Positions 46,870-58,962 of a stretch of 64,000 nucleotides of DNA are shown piece after piece. The notes beneath the pieces were generated by a model that saw nothing but the letters and a program-made list of their open reading frames with translations, was not told the DNA's origin and made no database searches. Made by a program: the position numbers and the translations under genes. Position 1 is the stretch's first letter. Each line of letters starts with the position of its first letter. Origin of the DNA: Cryptomeria japonica (taxonomy: Eukaryota > Streptophyta > Pinopsida > Cupressales > Cupressaceae); NCBI RefSeq assembly GCF_030272615.1, contig NC_081411.1, positions 160,872,971-160,936,970 of the forward strand, written 5' to 3'.

Positions 46870-47050
46870 TATTAGGAAATTAAGGTTTACATTTAATAAT
46901 CTAGTTATTAAGTTTGTTAGTTGGTTGGGAAGTTATTCCCATAATAGGAAAATAATAGCTTCATAAAGGCAATAAATTGAATGCAATAACTTAACGAAAT
47001 GATTATAATGAAATTCCTCTTTTGATTTTATTTGAAAAGTAAATCTTCTT
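46870..47050 (+). repeat. 3' LTR of TRIM-like element 2
   Basis: Starts TATTAGGAAATTAAGGTTTAC after the purine tract. The right boundary is estimated from the length of the other repeat. Confidence 0.6.
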
Positions 47051-47689
47051 TTTCTTTCTTTTTTATTTTTGTTGTTTGACTACAAAAATATCAACCTAGA
47101 CCAACCATTCTCTTCACATGAATACATAGATATATATATCATAGAAGATAGCAAAAATGTTGCATAATATCTTATGGAAAGAGGGAGAATTTTTTTCTAG
47201 AAGAACTTGACACTTAGTTAAATGTATTTAGAGTCATGTGTATAGTTTTAATGTTACCTTGATTGACCTCTCAATCTAGTTAGAGAAAAACAACTCGCAT
47301 GCTATTTATAATTGTAGCCCATTTACATGATCTTTGGCATTTAAGAAAGGGAAGGGTTATAAATAATTTCTTAAAATTATAATTATAATTAGAAGGATGT
47401 AATAGATGAAAAAAGAAATTAAACCTTCCATGTATTGCAACAAGTTGCAACATTTCCTAACATATTATAATATGAGGTTGCATACAAAGAGGATCTTTCA
47501 CAATATCATACAAATTGGCTTACCACCTCTTTATTAAATCTTGGGCATCACGTGGGAAGAATAGGGATAAGTATTTATATTATTTAATAATTTACATATT
47601 ATGGAGCATTTTGTCACACAAACAAAGGGTTTATTAAATAATATAGCTTTGTGATCTATGTCTAGAACTTTTTTTTTAATTAAAATAAG
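47051..47689. other. Intergenic DNA, no gene seen
   Basis: AT-rich, with a short poly-T run near 47669 that could be the A-tail of the minus-strand SINE-like unit next to it. Confidence 0.4.
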
Positions 47690-48270
47690 TGGGTTTTTTG
47701 CAGCGTCCAGACCCGACTAAAAAGGAGATGGTTACCAAAGAAGTAACCAGATCAAGAACCGAGAAAGAATGGCAAAAAATAACCAAAAAAATTATTAGAG
47801 CTATAAGAAGACAAAAAGTAGACAAACATTTAAGAAAAAATAGTAGATCTAATGTGTTGCAAGTGTGGTTGTCATTACACCAAAAGATCGACCTGTTAAT
47901 AGCTGATACAACCACTAGACTTATAGAATCCACAGGAGGTGGTTAAGCGATGTCACAAACCCGAGCATTGCACTGCACAACACAAGGAGACCAAGGGCAC
48001 ACTCCTTGCAACAATCCCCCCCAGCGCAAGTGAGGGGTTTGAACTTGTGACCAAGCTCTTATACCACTTGTTACAAGTGTGGTTTCCATTGTGCTAAAAG
48101 ATCGACCTCTTAATGCCTGATACAACCACTAGACTTATAAAATTCACAGCAGGGAGTTAAGCTATGTCACAAACTCGAGCATTGCGCTGCATAGCACAAG
48201 AAGACCAAGGGTGCGCACCATGAAACATAATGATTGCTAAAAATTAGAGTTGGGACCCAGTACCAACTCT
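47690..48270 (-). mobile_element. tRNA-derived SINE-like dimer
   Basis: Two direct copies offset by 214 bp share 'caagtgtggtt', 'aaaagatcgacct', 'tacaaccactagactta' and 'gagcattgc'. On the minus strand the downstream copy starts with a possible RNA polymerase III promoter: A-box-like TGGTATAAGAGC (48055-48066) and B-box-like GTTCAAACCCC (48034-48044). The other copy (48075-48265) lacks these boxes, as expected for a truncated or head-to-tail unit. The A-box-like word also resembles an LTR primer-binding site, so an LTR fragment is an alternative. Confidence 0.5.
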
Positions 48271-48589
48271 AGTAGGGTAATTTGTGTATTAGGAGCATTA
48301 AGATACTAACATTTTTCTTATAATGAACATTTGTGCAAGAGGCACCCTCCTTATTAATATAACATTTAAAGTGGGGGAGGAGGTACCTTTCAAAGCAATA
48401 GATGAACGATGTAGCTAGGGATTGAGAAATGCAGAGAGAATCTTGTGGTCTAGAGAAAGAGAATTAAGAACCATACTGAATCTATAACAAAGGCAGCAAC
48501 AATTGCCAAATATTGAGCTACTAAGCTATCTAACTGAGCAGGAGAATAAGGCACTTAATCAGTTGAGAAAACTAAGTCATCATCCAAAG

Positions 48590-49500
48590 AAAGAGGAAAG
48601 ATGGTGACATGTGTCCAATTATCATCACCTTTCACTAGGTGGTGGAAAATTATGGACAAGACCAATGAGGACAAGAAGAAGCCAAATGCACTACAACAAG
48701 ACAACACCTACAATGGAATGGGATACCCTCATAGTCAAGTATCTGGGTCCAAGGTTGCTCTCCTACCTTATGAATTATCTCAATAGGTAATAGCTTCAAA
48801 AGACCAATGTTCACCAGGATCTAAGAATAGGAGGTGTGGGAGAAGTTGCTGGTGTTAAGGCCAAATTTGAGGAATCTACCTATCATATTCCTAATAGCCT
48901 CATAGGAAGAGTTCCACCAAGAAAGTAGAGGGAGGTCTAGGGTAATCTTACCCAATCTAGGGGCTAGCAGTATATTCATTCAGGGGGCTGAAGAAGGGCA
49001 ACTAGGGACAAAGGAATAGAGGGTGAGGGCCTCATTTCCATTAATCCATAGACAAGATAGCATTACAATCTTTTGTGGAGTCCAAAAAATAACAAAAAAG
49101 CCACAAGCATAGGGCTAAATCTCAGCCTAACCAATAATCATAGGCTTTTGTATCTCTAAAATCTACATATGCAGAACTAGTAGTGAGGGCCACAAGTGAT
49201 TCTACTCACATATCAGTCTCTTCTTCTCGAAGTAGGAGACGCAATGTAGTACCTCTTGATACACTGCCACATTTGGACTAGAGGAAGCATGGAGGAATCA
49301 CTTTTGTACCACAACAAAAGGTTCCTAGAAGGGTTTGCATAACAAGTTTGCAAAGGTGGCCTTGAGAAATGAGTTCATCATAGTCTTAGGAGTAGCAAAT
49401 ATTTTACAATCATCAAAAAGACATTTAAGATTGCCAAGGGTTGAAATAGAGCCAATGCTAAAGATGTCAACCATTAGGTTGCAGTAAGAGAGTCATTAAC
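48590..49500 (-). pseudogene. LINE ORF1 relic (DUF4283 region)
   Basis: On the minus strand, LLSWWNSSYEAIRNMIGRFL followed about 40 codons later by WTQILDYEGIPFH is the signature of the DUF4283 domain found in ORF1 of plant L1-type LINEs. The same frame shows several stops, and frame changes flank the core. Known role: ORF1 binds the element RNA. No endonuclease or reverse transcriptase ORF remains in the window, so this is a truncated, decayed copy. The outer limits are approximate. Confidence 0.7.
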
Positions 49501-52500
49501 ACCAGTGGACTTGGGTGGGAACTGTAAATAATTTAAAACTAGTGAGGAGTGGGGAGAGCAAGAGGCAATCTATAGAGAAAATGTCTAACTATTTGTTAAC
49601 ATATTTAATCTATTAAAATTATTTTTTAACATGTTTATTTCACTTATTTATATTATAAAATTGATTGAAAAGTTGGTACCTCAAGAAAGATATTTCTTAG
49701 TATATTATATATATAGTCACACTAATTTAGCCCTAATCCTAATCTTGATAGAATTTAAACCCTAAATCTAATTGTACATCAATTCTACTTGTATTCCATA
49801 TGTTCAAGAAAATTATTTTATGATCCTCTAAATTCTACTTTCTGAATCTCTAAATTGACATTTATTTGGTTGTGTTTTGTTTTAGGATAATTCTTAAGGA
49901 TAATAGTTTGTGGTTGTGAATTTGCATTATTCTATTTCAATGTGGATTGGATTTTTTTTTTTTTTAATAGATAATGGGTTGTAGCTAAATAATTTTATTA
50001 ATTTAATAAAAAATTATATGACCTAGTTTAAGGGAACATACCACAGAAAAGAACCAAGAAGAAAACCTTCGATTGTAACTCGTGAAAAAAAAGAAAGTTA
50101 CAATAAATGACAAATTGCCAAATCATTACAAAAGACATGATGGCCAATTAAAAAAAAAACAAACCTCAAATTACAATCTACCATAAGAGATGAATAGTCT
50201 ACCAACAACTTATCAAATAAAGGTTTGAGTACAAATACAATGGGCCCCGAGGAACCTTAATAATCTTAAAACAAGCCACGAAGAGACAGCTTGCATGAAA
50301 TCCAACATAACAACACTCGAGGCCAAATGTTAGACAATTATCTTACACAGATTCACTAAATCCAATATCTGACAGAGAGAATGGATAAAAGGGAGCAGAA
50401 ATAGCGAAGAAAAGGAACTCACAAATACCGGTCCACATATGCGGCTGAAGTACTACTTCAGCTCCATAAACCTGTCAAAGATGAGATCATCGAGCCACAA
50501 AGTACACGAAGCAATTAATAACAAACACGGGTCTAACACATCACCCTTACTTTCATAGCCAACACATACATATGATGATAAACATCCATCGAGCCAGATA
50601 ATCAAGACTTCCCAGAAGCAAAATAAATCTGACAAAGGATATATATATATATATATATATAAAAGCCCACAGACATATCCATACCTTTGATATGTTAGGG
50701 GAAACGATACAACCCATAATGAAAAGATCAAAACAGACCACCGCAAAATGAATACATATATCTGAACAGATATATATACACACATATCAGAGCGGAGCTA
50801 TTAAACTACCAAAATTGTTTGAATCAAACAGCCCCGAAGGCTAATTAAAACCAAAAGAAATTTAGAGAGCTATGGGCCACCGAGATTACTAAAAAGTCAT
50901 GTCTACCTACCTTGATATAGAAATCTAAACATATGATACCACAAAGGAAGATAATAGCAGGCTATGAGAAGCTTCAGAAAAAACCGTCAACGTAGAAACT
51001 TCATAAAGCAAGGAAACCAAGCAATTGGAGAACCAAACCATGGCAACCATATAGAGCATTCCCATAATGTATTCATGAGATTTGAAAGATATAAACCGTT
51101 AGCTAACTAAGAGATAAATTATCCAGGAATCAGTGTTTCCGTCTATATCGAGATTATTTAAAGAAGGCCAAAAGCGAACAAGTCTTGACACCAAAGATTA
51201 GAAACTAACTTCCAACCACAACTACATGCTTCTCAAAACTATACTGGGAAAGCAAAATAGCCCCAAGCCATAGCTTTAAAATCATGAAAGACATAGGAGC
51301 CAAAAAGATCGAGTCTTAACCACAGTGATCAAGAGAAAACTATCAAACATTTATACAAGCTTATCAAAATAAGAGAAAACCGAAAATACTAAAATAAGTA
51401 TCAGAGACAACATTATTTAGTAGGCTCAAGTTTGTTAACTCCTTCAACACCTACTTTTACTCTTGTATTTTTCTTTTCTTTCTTTTTCCTTCTATAACAT
51501 ATTTATTATTATTATATATTATGGATACACGCACTCACAAACACATACACATTATCGATATCTATCTTAATAGTAGGATAGTTCAAGGAAGTCAAACCCT
51601 AGAATATGGTTATTGACACTAATCCAACATGGTCTATGGATTAATTATCTTTAAGTGGTTTTCTATACAATATCTAAAAGATGTAGAGATAAATAATCAA
51701 AACTCACTCCAAGTCATAGTGATTGAATATAGATCCTTGTTGCGGCACAAATATTAGCAAGATGCTTACAATTGAATAATCCTTCTATTTCTAGTTTGAC
51801 CTTTAAGAATATTAAAGTAGGATTAATTGACATCAAAATCACTCTCATGAGAGTATTGGTTACTCAATATTATAACTTTTCTTGTTGTACTTGCAAGACC
51901 ATTTAATATTTTCCTATTAGCATTTCATCAAGAGAGTATTATTCTAGTTAGCCCCCAAAAAAACACACTTTTCTCATCATTGAAACCAAAATCAATTACT
52001 ATAGCACTTTTAATTTGCTTGTCAAATGTAATTATCATGATCAAAATTAGTAAAACCATAAATATAATATGAAATCTTCAAACATTCAAAATCATTAACT
52101 ACAATTAATAATACAATTGAGATCTTAATCTAGATTACATGGAAACATCAAACCTTAAGAAAGAAAGAAAAATATAAATTTTATAAAGATGTAACATAAA
52201 AACATTAAATCTATTCAAAGATATTACATATTGCAAAATAACAGATATAAAGAAAATTCAGCATTTAATGCACAGAAATGGAGAATTTAAGTCATAAATC
52301 CTTCCCATAACCAATAACATGGACGTCCTCATTTCTCACCAAGGATTAAACCAGCATTAATACACCCAAAAGGAAAATTTAATACATAATTCTCGCCCAT
52401 AACCAGTTAAAGTGGGAATGGAAACAAACGTTTTCATTTCTCATCAAGGAATAAACCAATTATGAAATGCGAAAGGAAAATTTAAGTCATAATTCTCGCT

Positions 52501-52790
52501 CATAACGAATTGCATGGAAAGGGGAATATAAACGGGCGTTTTCATTCCTCACCAAGGAATGCATTCCAAAAACAAAATGACATGGCTGGAAATCAAATGA
52601 AATGAAATGAAGAAACATAAGATCAGTATTGTGCATTGATAAAATTACCGGTAAAACAAAGTTGAATTAGATTTGCCTATCGGTCAAATAAATAAATAAC
52701 TGAAATCTCTTTGTTGCTAGTCAATTTTTAATTTATAATCACAAAGATTGTGCGGCGCTACCCGTCTCCCTGAACACAAGTTTTGTAAAA
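49501..52790. other. Intergenic DNA, no gene recognised
   Basis: It contains a poly-T run at about 49952-49966, a (TA)n run at 50640-50660, a 19-bp perfect palindrome GCTGAAGTACTACTTCAGC near 50443, and several near-repeats of 'attctcgc(c/t)cataac' with 'tttcat(t/c)' at 52270-52560, just downstream of the DUF247 gene. No ORF with a known domain. Confidence 0.5.
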
Positions 52791-52800
52791 ATATAAATAT

Positions 52801-54249
52801 TCAACCTGAAATCATATGCCTGTACCTTAACTTTTTCACTGCATAGACAGTTTGGACAGCAGTCATCACTAAAATAAGTGCTGCTACCACACCAGAGACA
52901 ACATACCATGGTTTTGAACAGTTCTCCTTTTTGAACTCACTGACCCATCTCTGTAATCGGCTATTATAGTGCTTTCTAGCTTGTCTCATAGTAATTTCCA
53001 AGGACTCATATTTAGTCTCAGTAATTGACTTGCAGATACAATTAAACATAACAGCTATTTCTGCATCACTCCCCAATTTACTGCAAATGATTTTCTCTCT
53101 TTTAAGTACGGCAACATCATTCTCAGAGTCAATTAAGTCATCCATTAAGTGTACATACTGAGAAATTATTGTGGGTATAGAATTTCTTGTGTGTATTTGA
53201 CACTCTTCAAAAGCCATCAAATTCCGCAATAATCCTTCTGTCGCGTAGTCCACGTGCATTATAGGGATTGAAAGACTGCCTCCAAACAAACTTCGTTGAA
53301 ATCGGAGTTTTCCTCCCTCAAATTTTATACCAGCCTTTTCTAGTAATTCAGCTCTTGGAGTGTCATCCACTAGAACACGCGTGCGATCGATGCAACCGAC
53401 ATCCAGTAGAATAGGCCCACATCTTTTTACCGCTGTATCGGTACGTTGTTCCCTCTCCTCGATACCATGTTGACTTTCAAAATCATAAGAAGATACCGAG
53501 CTTGAATATGATAGCATATCTCTAATCATCCTTCGATATAAATCCAGCAGATGATGTGCTCCATTTTCAGTATGATGCTTCAGTCTTGATTCAATTTTAT
53601 TACGGCAAGATGTAAAATAGAAGACAAATGGTCGAAAAAGAAAGAACATCTGAAGCATTTCAGCCAACTTATCCTTTGCATGATCATTGAATTCCAATTG
53701 GAGTATAGTTATCAATATGAATAAAGGAATTTGGTTTTCCAACTTCCAAATGTCGCTTTGTACAGAAGAGTGGAAATCGTCATGGTGATCATAGTTTTGA
53801 AAACAAGAGTTAGTGGAATCTGTAGGACTTGCGTCCATTCCCACATACGACCTGATGTACTGAAGAATAAAGCACGCATCCTTCACAAATATGTCCTCAA
53901 AAGTTTGTCCACTGCACTCAATTGCTCTATCTTGATAGCAATCCCTAATTTCATTCTCCAACTTTTCAATCTTCTTATTAAGCTCTGTATTTAACTGCTG
54001 GGAGGTGAGGTTGATCCTGGACAAAGTTCTCTTAACTGCTTCCTTCTTATGTCCATCCATTACAGATAGGTTAATGTTGTGATGGTAAAGCCCCAACCCT
54101 ACAGCCGATGGAATATAAGCTTCCTCTTTCAGTCCTCTTATGTTAACAGGCACCCTATAAATGCACAGCGTCTTTTTTAGAGGATATTGTTCACTAATGT
54201 TAATAACCATTTCAGAATTCTCCTGCTGCCTCTGTACCGAGCACGACAA
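52801..54249 (-). CDS. DUF247 (UPF0481) family protein, intact, single exon
   Basis: 482 residues, the usual size for plant DUF247 proteins. Seen: IYRVP (30-34); the family-typical GLYHH (53-57), where many members have GPYHH; IWKLENQIPLF (167-177), the conserved LENQIP block; the later block RAELLEKAGIKFEGGKLRF; NLMAFEEC; YVHLMDDLIDSENDV; LGSDAEIAVMFN; and one membrane segment near the C-terminus (about 447-471, PWYVVSGVVAALILVM...) followed by a basic tail. This fits a C-terminally anchored membrane protein with the bulk outside the bilayer. The family's biochemical role is unsettled; in grasses DUF247 genes are linked to self-incompatibility loci. The ATG at 54249 is the first in frame, and a TATA box lies about 55 bp upstream. 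No break is seen, so it is the best candidate for a working gene here. Confidence 0.92.
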   Translation of the reverse strand: MSCSVQRQQENSEMVINISEQYPLKKTLCIYRVPVNIRGLKEEAYIPSAVGLGLYHHNINLSVMDGHKKEAVKRTLSRINLTSQQLNTELNKKIEKLENEIRDCYQDRAIECSGQTFEDIFVKDACFILQYIRSYVGMDASPTDSTNSCFQNYDHHDDFHSSVQSDIWKLENQIPLFILITILQLEFNDHAKDKLAEMLQMFFLFRPFVFYFTSCRNKIESRLKHHTENGAHHLLDLYRRMIRDMLSYSSSVSSYDFESQHGIEEREQRTDTAVKRCGPILLDVGCIDRTRVLVDDTPRAELLEKAGIKFEGGKLRFQRSLFGGSLSIPIMHVDYATEGLLRNLMAFEECQIHTRNSIPTIISQYVHLMDDLIDSENDVAVLKREKIICSKLGSDAEIAVMFNCICKSITETKYESLEITMRQARKHYNSRLQRWVSEFKKENCSKPWYVVSGVVAALILVMTAVQTVYAVKKLRYRHMISG

Positions 54250-54302
54250 GAAAATGTTAGATCCTGAGGAGTTCAGAGTTCAGAGGCATACAGTTTTGAT
54301 GA

Positions 54303-54312
54303 CTTATATAGA
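54303..54312 (-). promoter_or_regulatory. TATA box of the DUF247 gene
   Basis: CTATATAAG on the minus strand, about 55-60 bp before the ATG. A start of transcription about 30 bp downstream would leave a short leader of roughly 25 bases. Confidence 0.6.
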
Positions 54313-54317
54313 AAATG

Positions 54318-54487
54318 CAGGATTTTAAATTTGAACAGTAACTTCAAAATTTTAATCAGATGGAAGCGTTGGCTTTCCGTTTCTAGCTTCAGTCATCATT
54401 TATATCTTCTAAAACGATAAAAGATCCAATGCATAAGAATCAATACAACCAACTTGTGAGAAACTTCTTGCCGGACTGCAACTCGAC
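54318..54487 (+). repeat. Upstream segment shared with 44962-45150
   Basis: Lies directly upstream of the DUF247 TATA box and is collinear with 44962-45150. It could be a small transposon or a duplicated promoter block. Confidence 0.6.
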
Positions 54488-54639
54488 ACTTGCAACATGT
54501 AATAGGGTTTTCAGTTACTTGTTGAGGATTCAATTTCTTTCTACCCCCGACAAAGTTGAATCATGGCTCCCAGATAGACAAGAAGTTGAGGATAGCTCAT
54601 CTAACTCTAAATCCTTAGAAGAGGAGCAAGAACCTTGAA

Positions 54640-55235
54640 CTTTGTTTTTTAGGGTGTATACAAGGCATAGAAACCAATCTGAAGGGTATTCGTTGTTGAA
54701 CAAACCGGAATAGAGGGGGTGAATCAGTATTCCCAAAACAAACTGCTTTGATAATCTGAAACTTAGCTTGATCTTAGATATTCTTAGCATGAAATGAAAT
54801 ATGTAATAGAAATGAAATTCACAACATACACAATCATAAGAGAGACACTAGATTTTTATACATGGAAAACTCAAATGGGAAAAATCACAGAGGGTTAACT
54901 CTCAAGATATATAACTAGTTATATGGGATTACAAATAAGGTTCATTGCTAGAGGGCTCACTATCCAAATTGCAATGACTCACTACCGAAAAGACAAACTG
55001 CCAAGAAAATGAAGAAATGAACTAAGAAAGTTGCATCTACATATGCATGGAATTAGTTCCTATTAAGCGAGCAGACAACACACCATTTTTTTGCAGTAGA
55101 TCCAACTAAGAAACTCTGCAAATCACTTTGCTATCTGCCTACTCCAAAAAATTGTAACACTAGATCTTTCCTTCTCCTTTACTCATTCAACATCAACTTT
55201 TTCTCTTTATCACTTACTGTAAAACGGAAAATCGA
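54640..55235. other. Intergenic DNA with a possible LTR fragment
   Basis: 'atagagggggtgaatcag' (about 54711) and 'acatggaaaactcaaatggg' (about 54859) are words typical of plant LTR retrotransposon ends and leaders, and resemble 35150-35200. No boundaries or ORF can be set. Confidence 0.35.
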
Positions 55236-55239
55236 ACCC

Positions 55240-56426
55240 TAGGTGTTCCCCCACTCCAAGGAAAGAGAAAGGAGGTCACTAGGATTGACGGTTTTCATTT
55301 AGGAGAGACTTTACATTCAAAAGAGGGGTTGAAACTCACAAGATCCAATCCCACACAATGCAAGATTGAATTCTAAATGAGTTTCAAGGGTTGAGACATC
55401 GAGGATACCCTCTTTTGTAAAGAATGTAGATAGAAGGATTGAACTAGTAGTGTATGTAAAGTAAGAAAGATTCGCTTGTAGACGGAGATAGGAATACGGG
55501 ATGAAGCTATGGACCTGAAATTAGCAGTAAAATGTCGAGATGATGCTGTCCTGCAAGTTTGAGCAAAAGTTGATGGGACGATGGCGCCCGGAGTGCACAC
55601 GGTCCTCTGAAAAATCCGCGAAACGAAGGGGGATCTATTCGTCTCTGCACAAGGATTCCAGATCTTACATTATAGCCGCGTACCTACAACCTACACACAA
55701 AAAAGAGAGGACGATTGGGGGGTTAGGGATTAGGGGTTTGCCTTCAGGTCAAACCCCGGTTTTGGAATTAACCAAGAAATGAGAATGCTGTAATTGTAAA
55801 TGTTTGTAATGTAATCAAGTACTGATACCTTGTTGTAAGAATGTTTGTATTCTTACATGCGAAGGTGTAATGATGTTGTATGTTGTAGGTGATCTCCTCT
55901 TCAATGGTTGAATCATTGTCTTGAATGTAACACCTAGCCTTGAATGGAGACCAAGAATGCTCAATTGCTTGAAGGAATGCTTGAATGCTTGAATGTTTGA
56001 ATGTTTGAATGTTTGCCTATCGCTTCCACCTCTTGCGCACATATGTTTTTCCTTTTTACTCTACTACCTTTCTACTACCCCTTTCTAGGAGGGGAAATGT
56101 AGTTTAAATACTTGTCAATTAGGGTTAGGAGATTGATTTTTCCGACCTTAGGCCGACCTAGGAGCATTATTTTCCAAATTGCAAACTTGAAGACCCGATG
56201 CCCAACAGGAGACCGGGCCCAAAATAGGGCCAGGGACCAGGGCGCTAGGCGCCATGGTCCCACTTCCTGAGATAGCAGGGTGCAAGGAGGATCAAGCCAA
56301 GGTGCAGAAAGATGCAGTTTTTGATGTCGTAAACAGGTTTCGGGGTCTCCATTCAGGTTGAACGTTGTGCCACCATCGTGAAGACCCAAATGCAGTCGAA
56401 ATTGCAAGTGTCACAATTTTAGGACA
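55240..56426 (-). repeat. 3' LTR of the Gypsy-type element
   Basis: On the minus strand it starts TGTCCTAAAATTGTGACA at 56426, after a G-rich tract (AAGTGGGGGC), as in Tat-like Gypsy elements. Landmarks shared in order with the 5' LTR are 'gggaccagggcgc', 'tttgcctt...tcaaaccccg' and a Tyr/Asn-free AT-rich promoter region. The two are clearly diverged. The 55240 end is approximate. Confidence 0.6.
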
Positions 56427-57184
56427 CTATATTTAGCCCCCACTTTAGCGAGAGTATAAGCGTACGCCCATACTTCCGGTAAAGTACAAGGAAACAACAT
56501 TGAAAGACTTTCACCACGTCAAGGAAGCAAGATACACCAAGCCCCCAGTGGACTAAGGATCTTATGACTTCGATTGACAAAGTAAAAGGGAAGATCATGA
56601 GGGAGAACCATGACTGTCAGTAGTAAGGTTCCCTCACTATGAGTCATGCAAGAATAATACCAAAAATTTTCAAGGCAAAGCTAAGTTCGCCAAGAAATTT
56701 TTTAAGAATCTTGAAGAGATATGGACGGAGTGTATGCCCCCTACGTTAAAGCGATCGCACATGCCTCATCGGGGGTGATTGCTTTAAGGTAGTGATACAC
56801 ATAAGAAATGAGAAGGGAAAGGAGCACGTTATCACAAAGATTTAGCCCCCAAGTGTGAGATAAACCCAAGGACAATAGACACAAAACACAAACCACAAGG
56901 TGACTTCGCTTTCCTTGGGGTCAGTATGCTATATGATAATTCATGTATATCATATGTATGTATGCATAATTGTCCTTCATTCCCCAATCAAGGAAGGTCA
57001 CCTAGAAGAAGGGAGCACATGTGTCTTTTGAGTCAACATGAGAGAGACCAAAAGAGATCTCAATGCTTTGCATCGTCCTCAAGTAGACAACACTAAGGAC
57101 AACAAATAGAAGAATGGGAATAACACATAGAAGAAGTAACAAAAGAGATCAAGAGAGGAGGAGAGAGTCTGCTATGCTAATGAA
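56427..57184 (-). other. 3' untranslated internal region of the Gypsy-type element, with polypurine tract
   Basis: Non-coding stretch between the end of the polyprotein frame (stop at 57185-57187) and the 3' LTR. The tract AAGTGGGGGC next to the LTR (about 56434-56446) is the likely plus-strand primer. No reverse transcriptase, RNase H or integrase sequence is present. Confidence 0.6.
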
Positions 57185-58149
57185 CTAGTCTAGCACGTCA
57201 TCCACCCCCCGATCTTGCTGATCAATATTTCGGGAAGGCAGGAAACAAGCTAGAGGAGGAACATCCAACACAATAGATGGAGCTATCACAAGATTCAAAC
57301 AAGGGCTATGTTCATGTTCCAAGCCACGTTGTTCTTGTCTAGGAGCTAGGATAAGTGCTTTAGAAAATTCGTTAGATAAATGGTTATCAATATCAACATA
57401 TTCATACTCACTATTAGAAGCAAGAGAGGTAACATTTTCATCATGAATAACATTTTCATCTATATCATCATCAAGATTTATAAAAATAGGATCTTTAACT
57501 CACACAGGATCAAAACCATCATGCATCTTATGTTTAGGAGATTTTGGCTCAATTTTCGGCTGAGGAGAAAATGGAATAATACTAGCTAAAGGTGTCTTTG
57601 GGGATTGCAAAGTTTGAGAAGCAGTTGCACAAGCTCTAAGATGACGCTTTCGTCGGTGTTCATGCGCACAATGATTTCATCTAGTCTTAGTAGGAAGTTG
57701 AGAAGATTGAGGAGGAGGAATGTTCTCATCCTTGTCACTTGGGTGTTTAGGTTGTGGTCTCTTAGGTTGGATAATAGGAGAAGAGGAAGGTCTCTTCTCT
57801 CTATAAGAGGAAGGAGGAGGAACTGCTCCATATAAGGGAGGAATATCTGGTTTAGGAAGGAGACCAAGTCCATCATGACGAGGAGGTATAGGTCTACCTT
57901 TAGAAAGTTTATTAGACATAGACATAGTCACATCCACAGGGATGGGTTGGGAATCTTCTTGAGGAAAGACATTAGTTTTATCTTTCAAAGGAAGAACTTC
58001 CTTCTCAAGAATGATAGGAATATCAAGTTTGGGAGTTCTAGGTTCACTTAGAGATAGGATCATATCTTTTTTCCACTTTTGATAAGATTTGAAAAGATGA
58101 TCACTTCGTGGTGGAAGAGATTGGAATTGTTTAGGCCAAAAATAATCAA

Positions 58150-58962
58150 TAGGAATGCTAGAAGTTCTTTCAGCTAGTTTAAAGAGACTATGATTGACAG
58201 TAACAACTTCACCATTATGGGAAAATTTCAAACACTTGTGAATAGGAGAAGCAATAGCTTTCATGAAAGATAGCCTAGCTTCACATGAAATTGTTCGGAT
58301 GATGGAATAATAGCAAAGCTCACATCAAGGGATTTGTTATGGACCTCAATAGGTAATGTAATAGAACCAATTGTGGGAGAAGAAAATGCATCAAATAGTT
58401 TCACAACCACATTTGTTTTGTCATAGATCACTTGATTCAATTGCAAAGTAAAAAGAAATTCTTCAGTAATGACATTAACCATGCAAGAAGGATCAATAAG
58501 CACTCCACGGCAAGGTGTATTCTTGACTTTTGCAACTATATATAAAGGACCATCAGGTGCCCTGATAGTTTCACTAGAATCAAATGTGATGGAAGGCTCT
58601 TTAAGGATTTTTTGCTGCTCTACAAAGTTAATCACATTCAGAGTCATAGACACAAGACTATCAGGTGAGAAAGAGGAATCATTAGTCTCAATCACATTAG
58701 AGGTATGAGAAGGTAATGGATCAGTAAAAATCTTAAGATTTTGGTTAGGAAGAGCTATAGATGTGTTGCTTTTATCATTCACACCTGAAACAGAGATAGT
58801 ATTATTATCAATCAAATCTTGAATTTTACCCTTTAAAGAAAAACATTTTTCAGTATCATGCCCAGGTTGACGATGAAATTGACAAAAAGATCTATTATCA
58901 AAATAGGGTGAATTCACCTTTGTAGGATCTATTTTCTTTATAGGAGGGAGGGTAAGCACAGT
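58150..58962 (-). pseudogene. CHHC finger and degenerate retropepsin module PR2
   Basis: CQFHRQPGHDTEKC (C-x2-H-x4-H-x4-C, 58843-58884) is the nucleic-acid-binding finger typical after Tat-like gag. Further on, GVLIDPSCMVNVITEE (around 58486-58494) occupies the retropepsin active-site position with D-P-S instead of D-S/T/N-G. SITLPIEVHN and CLKFSHNGEVVT mark the rest of the fold. The frameshift near 58262 lies within it. Confidence 0.7.

Larger units (their letters stand above)
45334..47050 (+). mobile_element. TRIM-like element 2
   Basis: Two direct repeats of about 180 bp (45334-45513 and 46870-47050) enclose about 1.36 kb. TGGTATCAG (45518-45526) sits just after the first repeat, matching the start of an initiator-Met primer-binding site. 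A purine tract (aggggggt, 46862-46869) sits just before the second. LTR identity is only moderate, so it is older than the first TRIM. The internal ORF 45603-45830 has no known domain and could be a captured fragment (speculative). No clear target duplication is visible. Confidence 0.65.

Noticed and set aside
48030-48070. Functional tRNA gene
   Set aside because: Only A-box-like and B-box-like words are present; no cloverleaf with acceptor and anticodon stems can be drawn.
50453-50785. Minus-strand ORF of 110 codons
   Set aside because: It spans a (TA)n run, and two frames are open at once; no domain.
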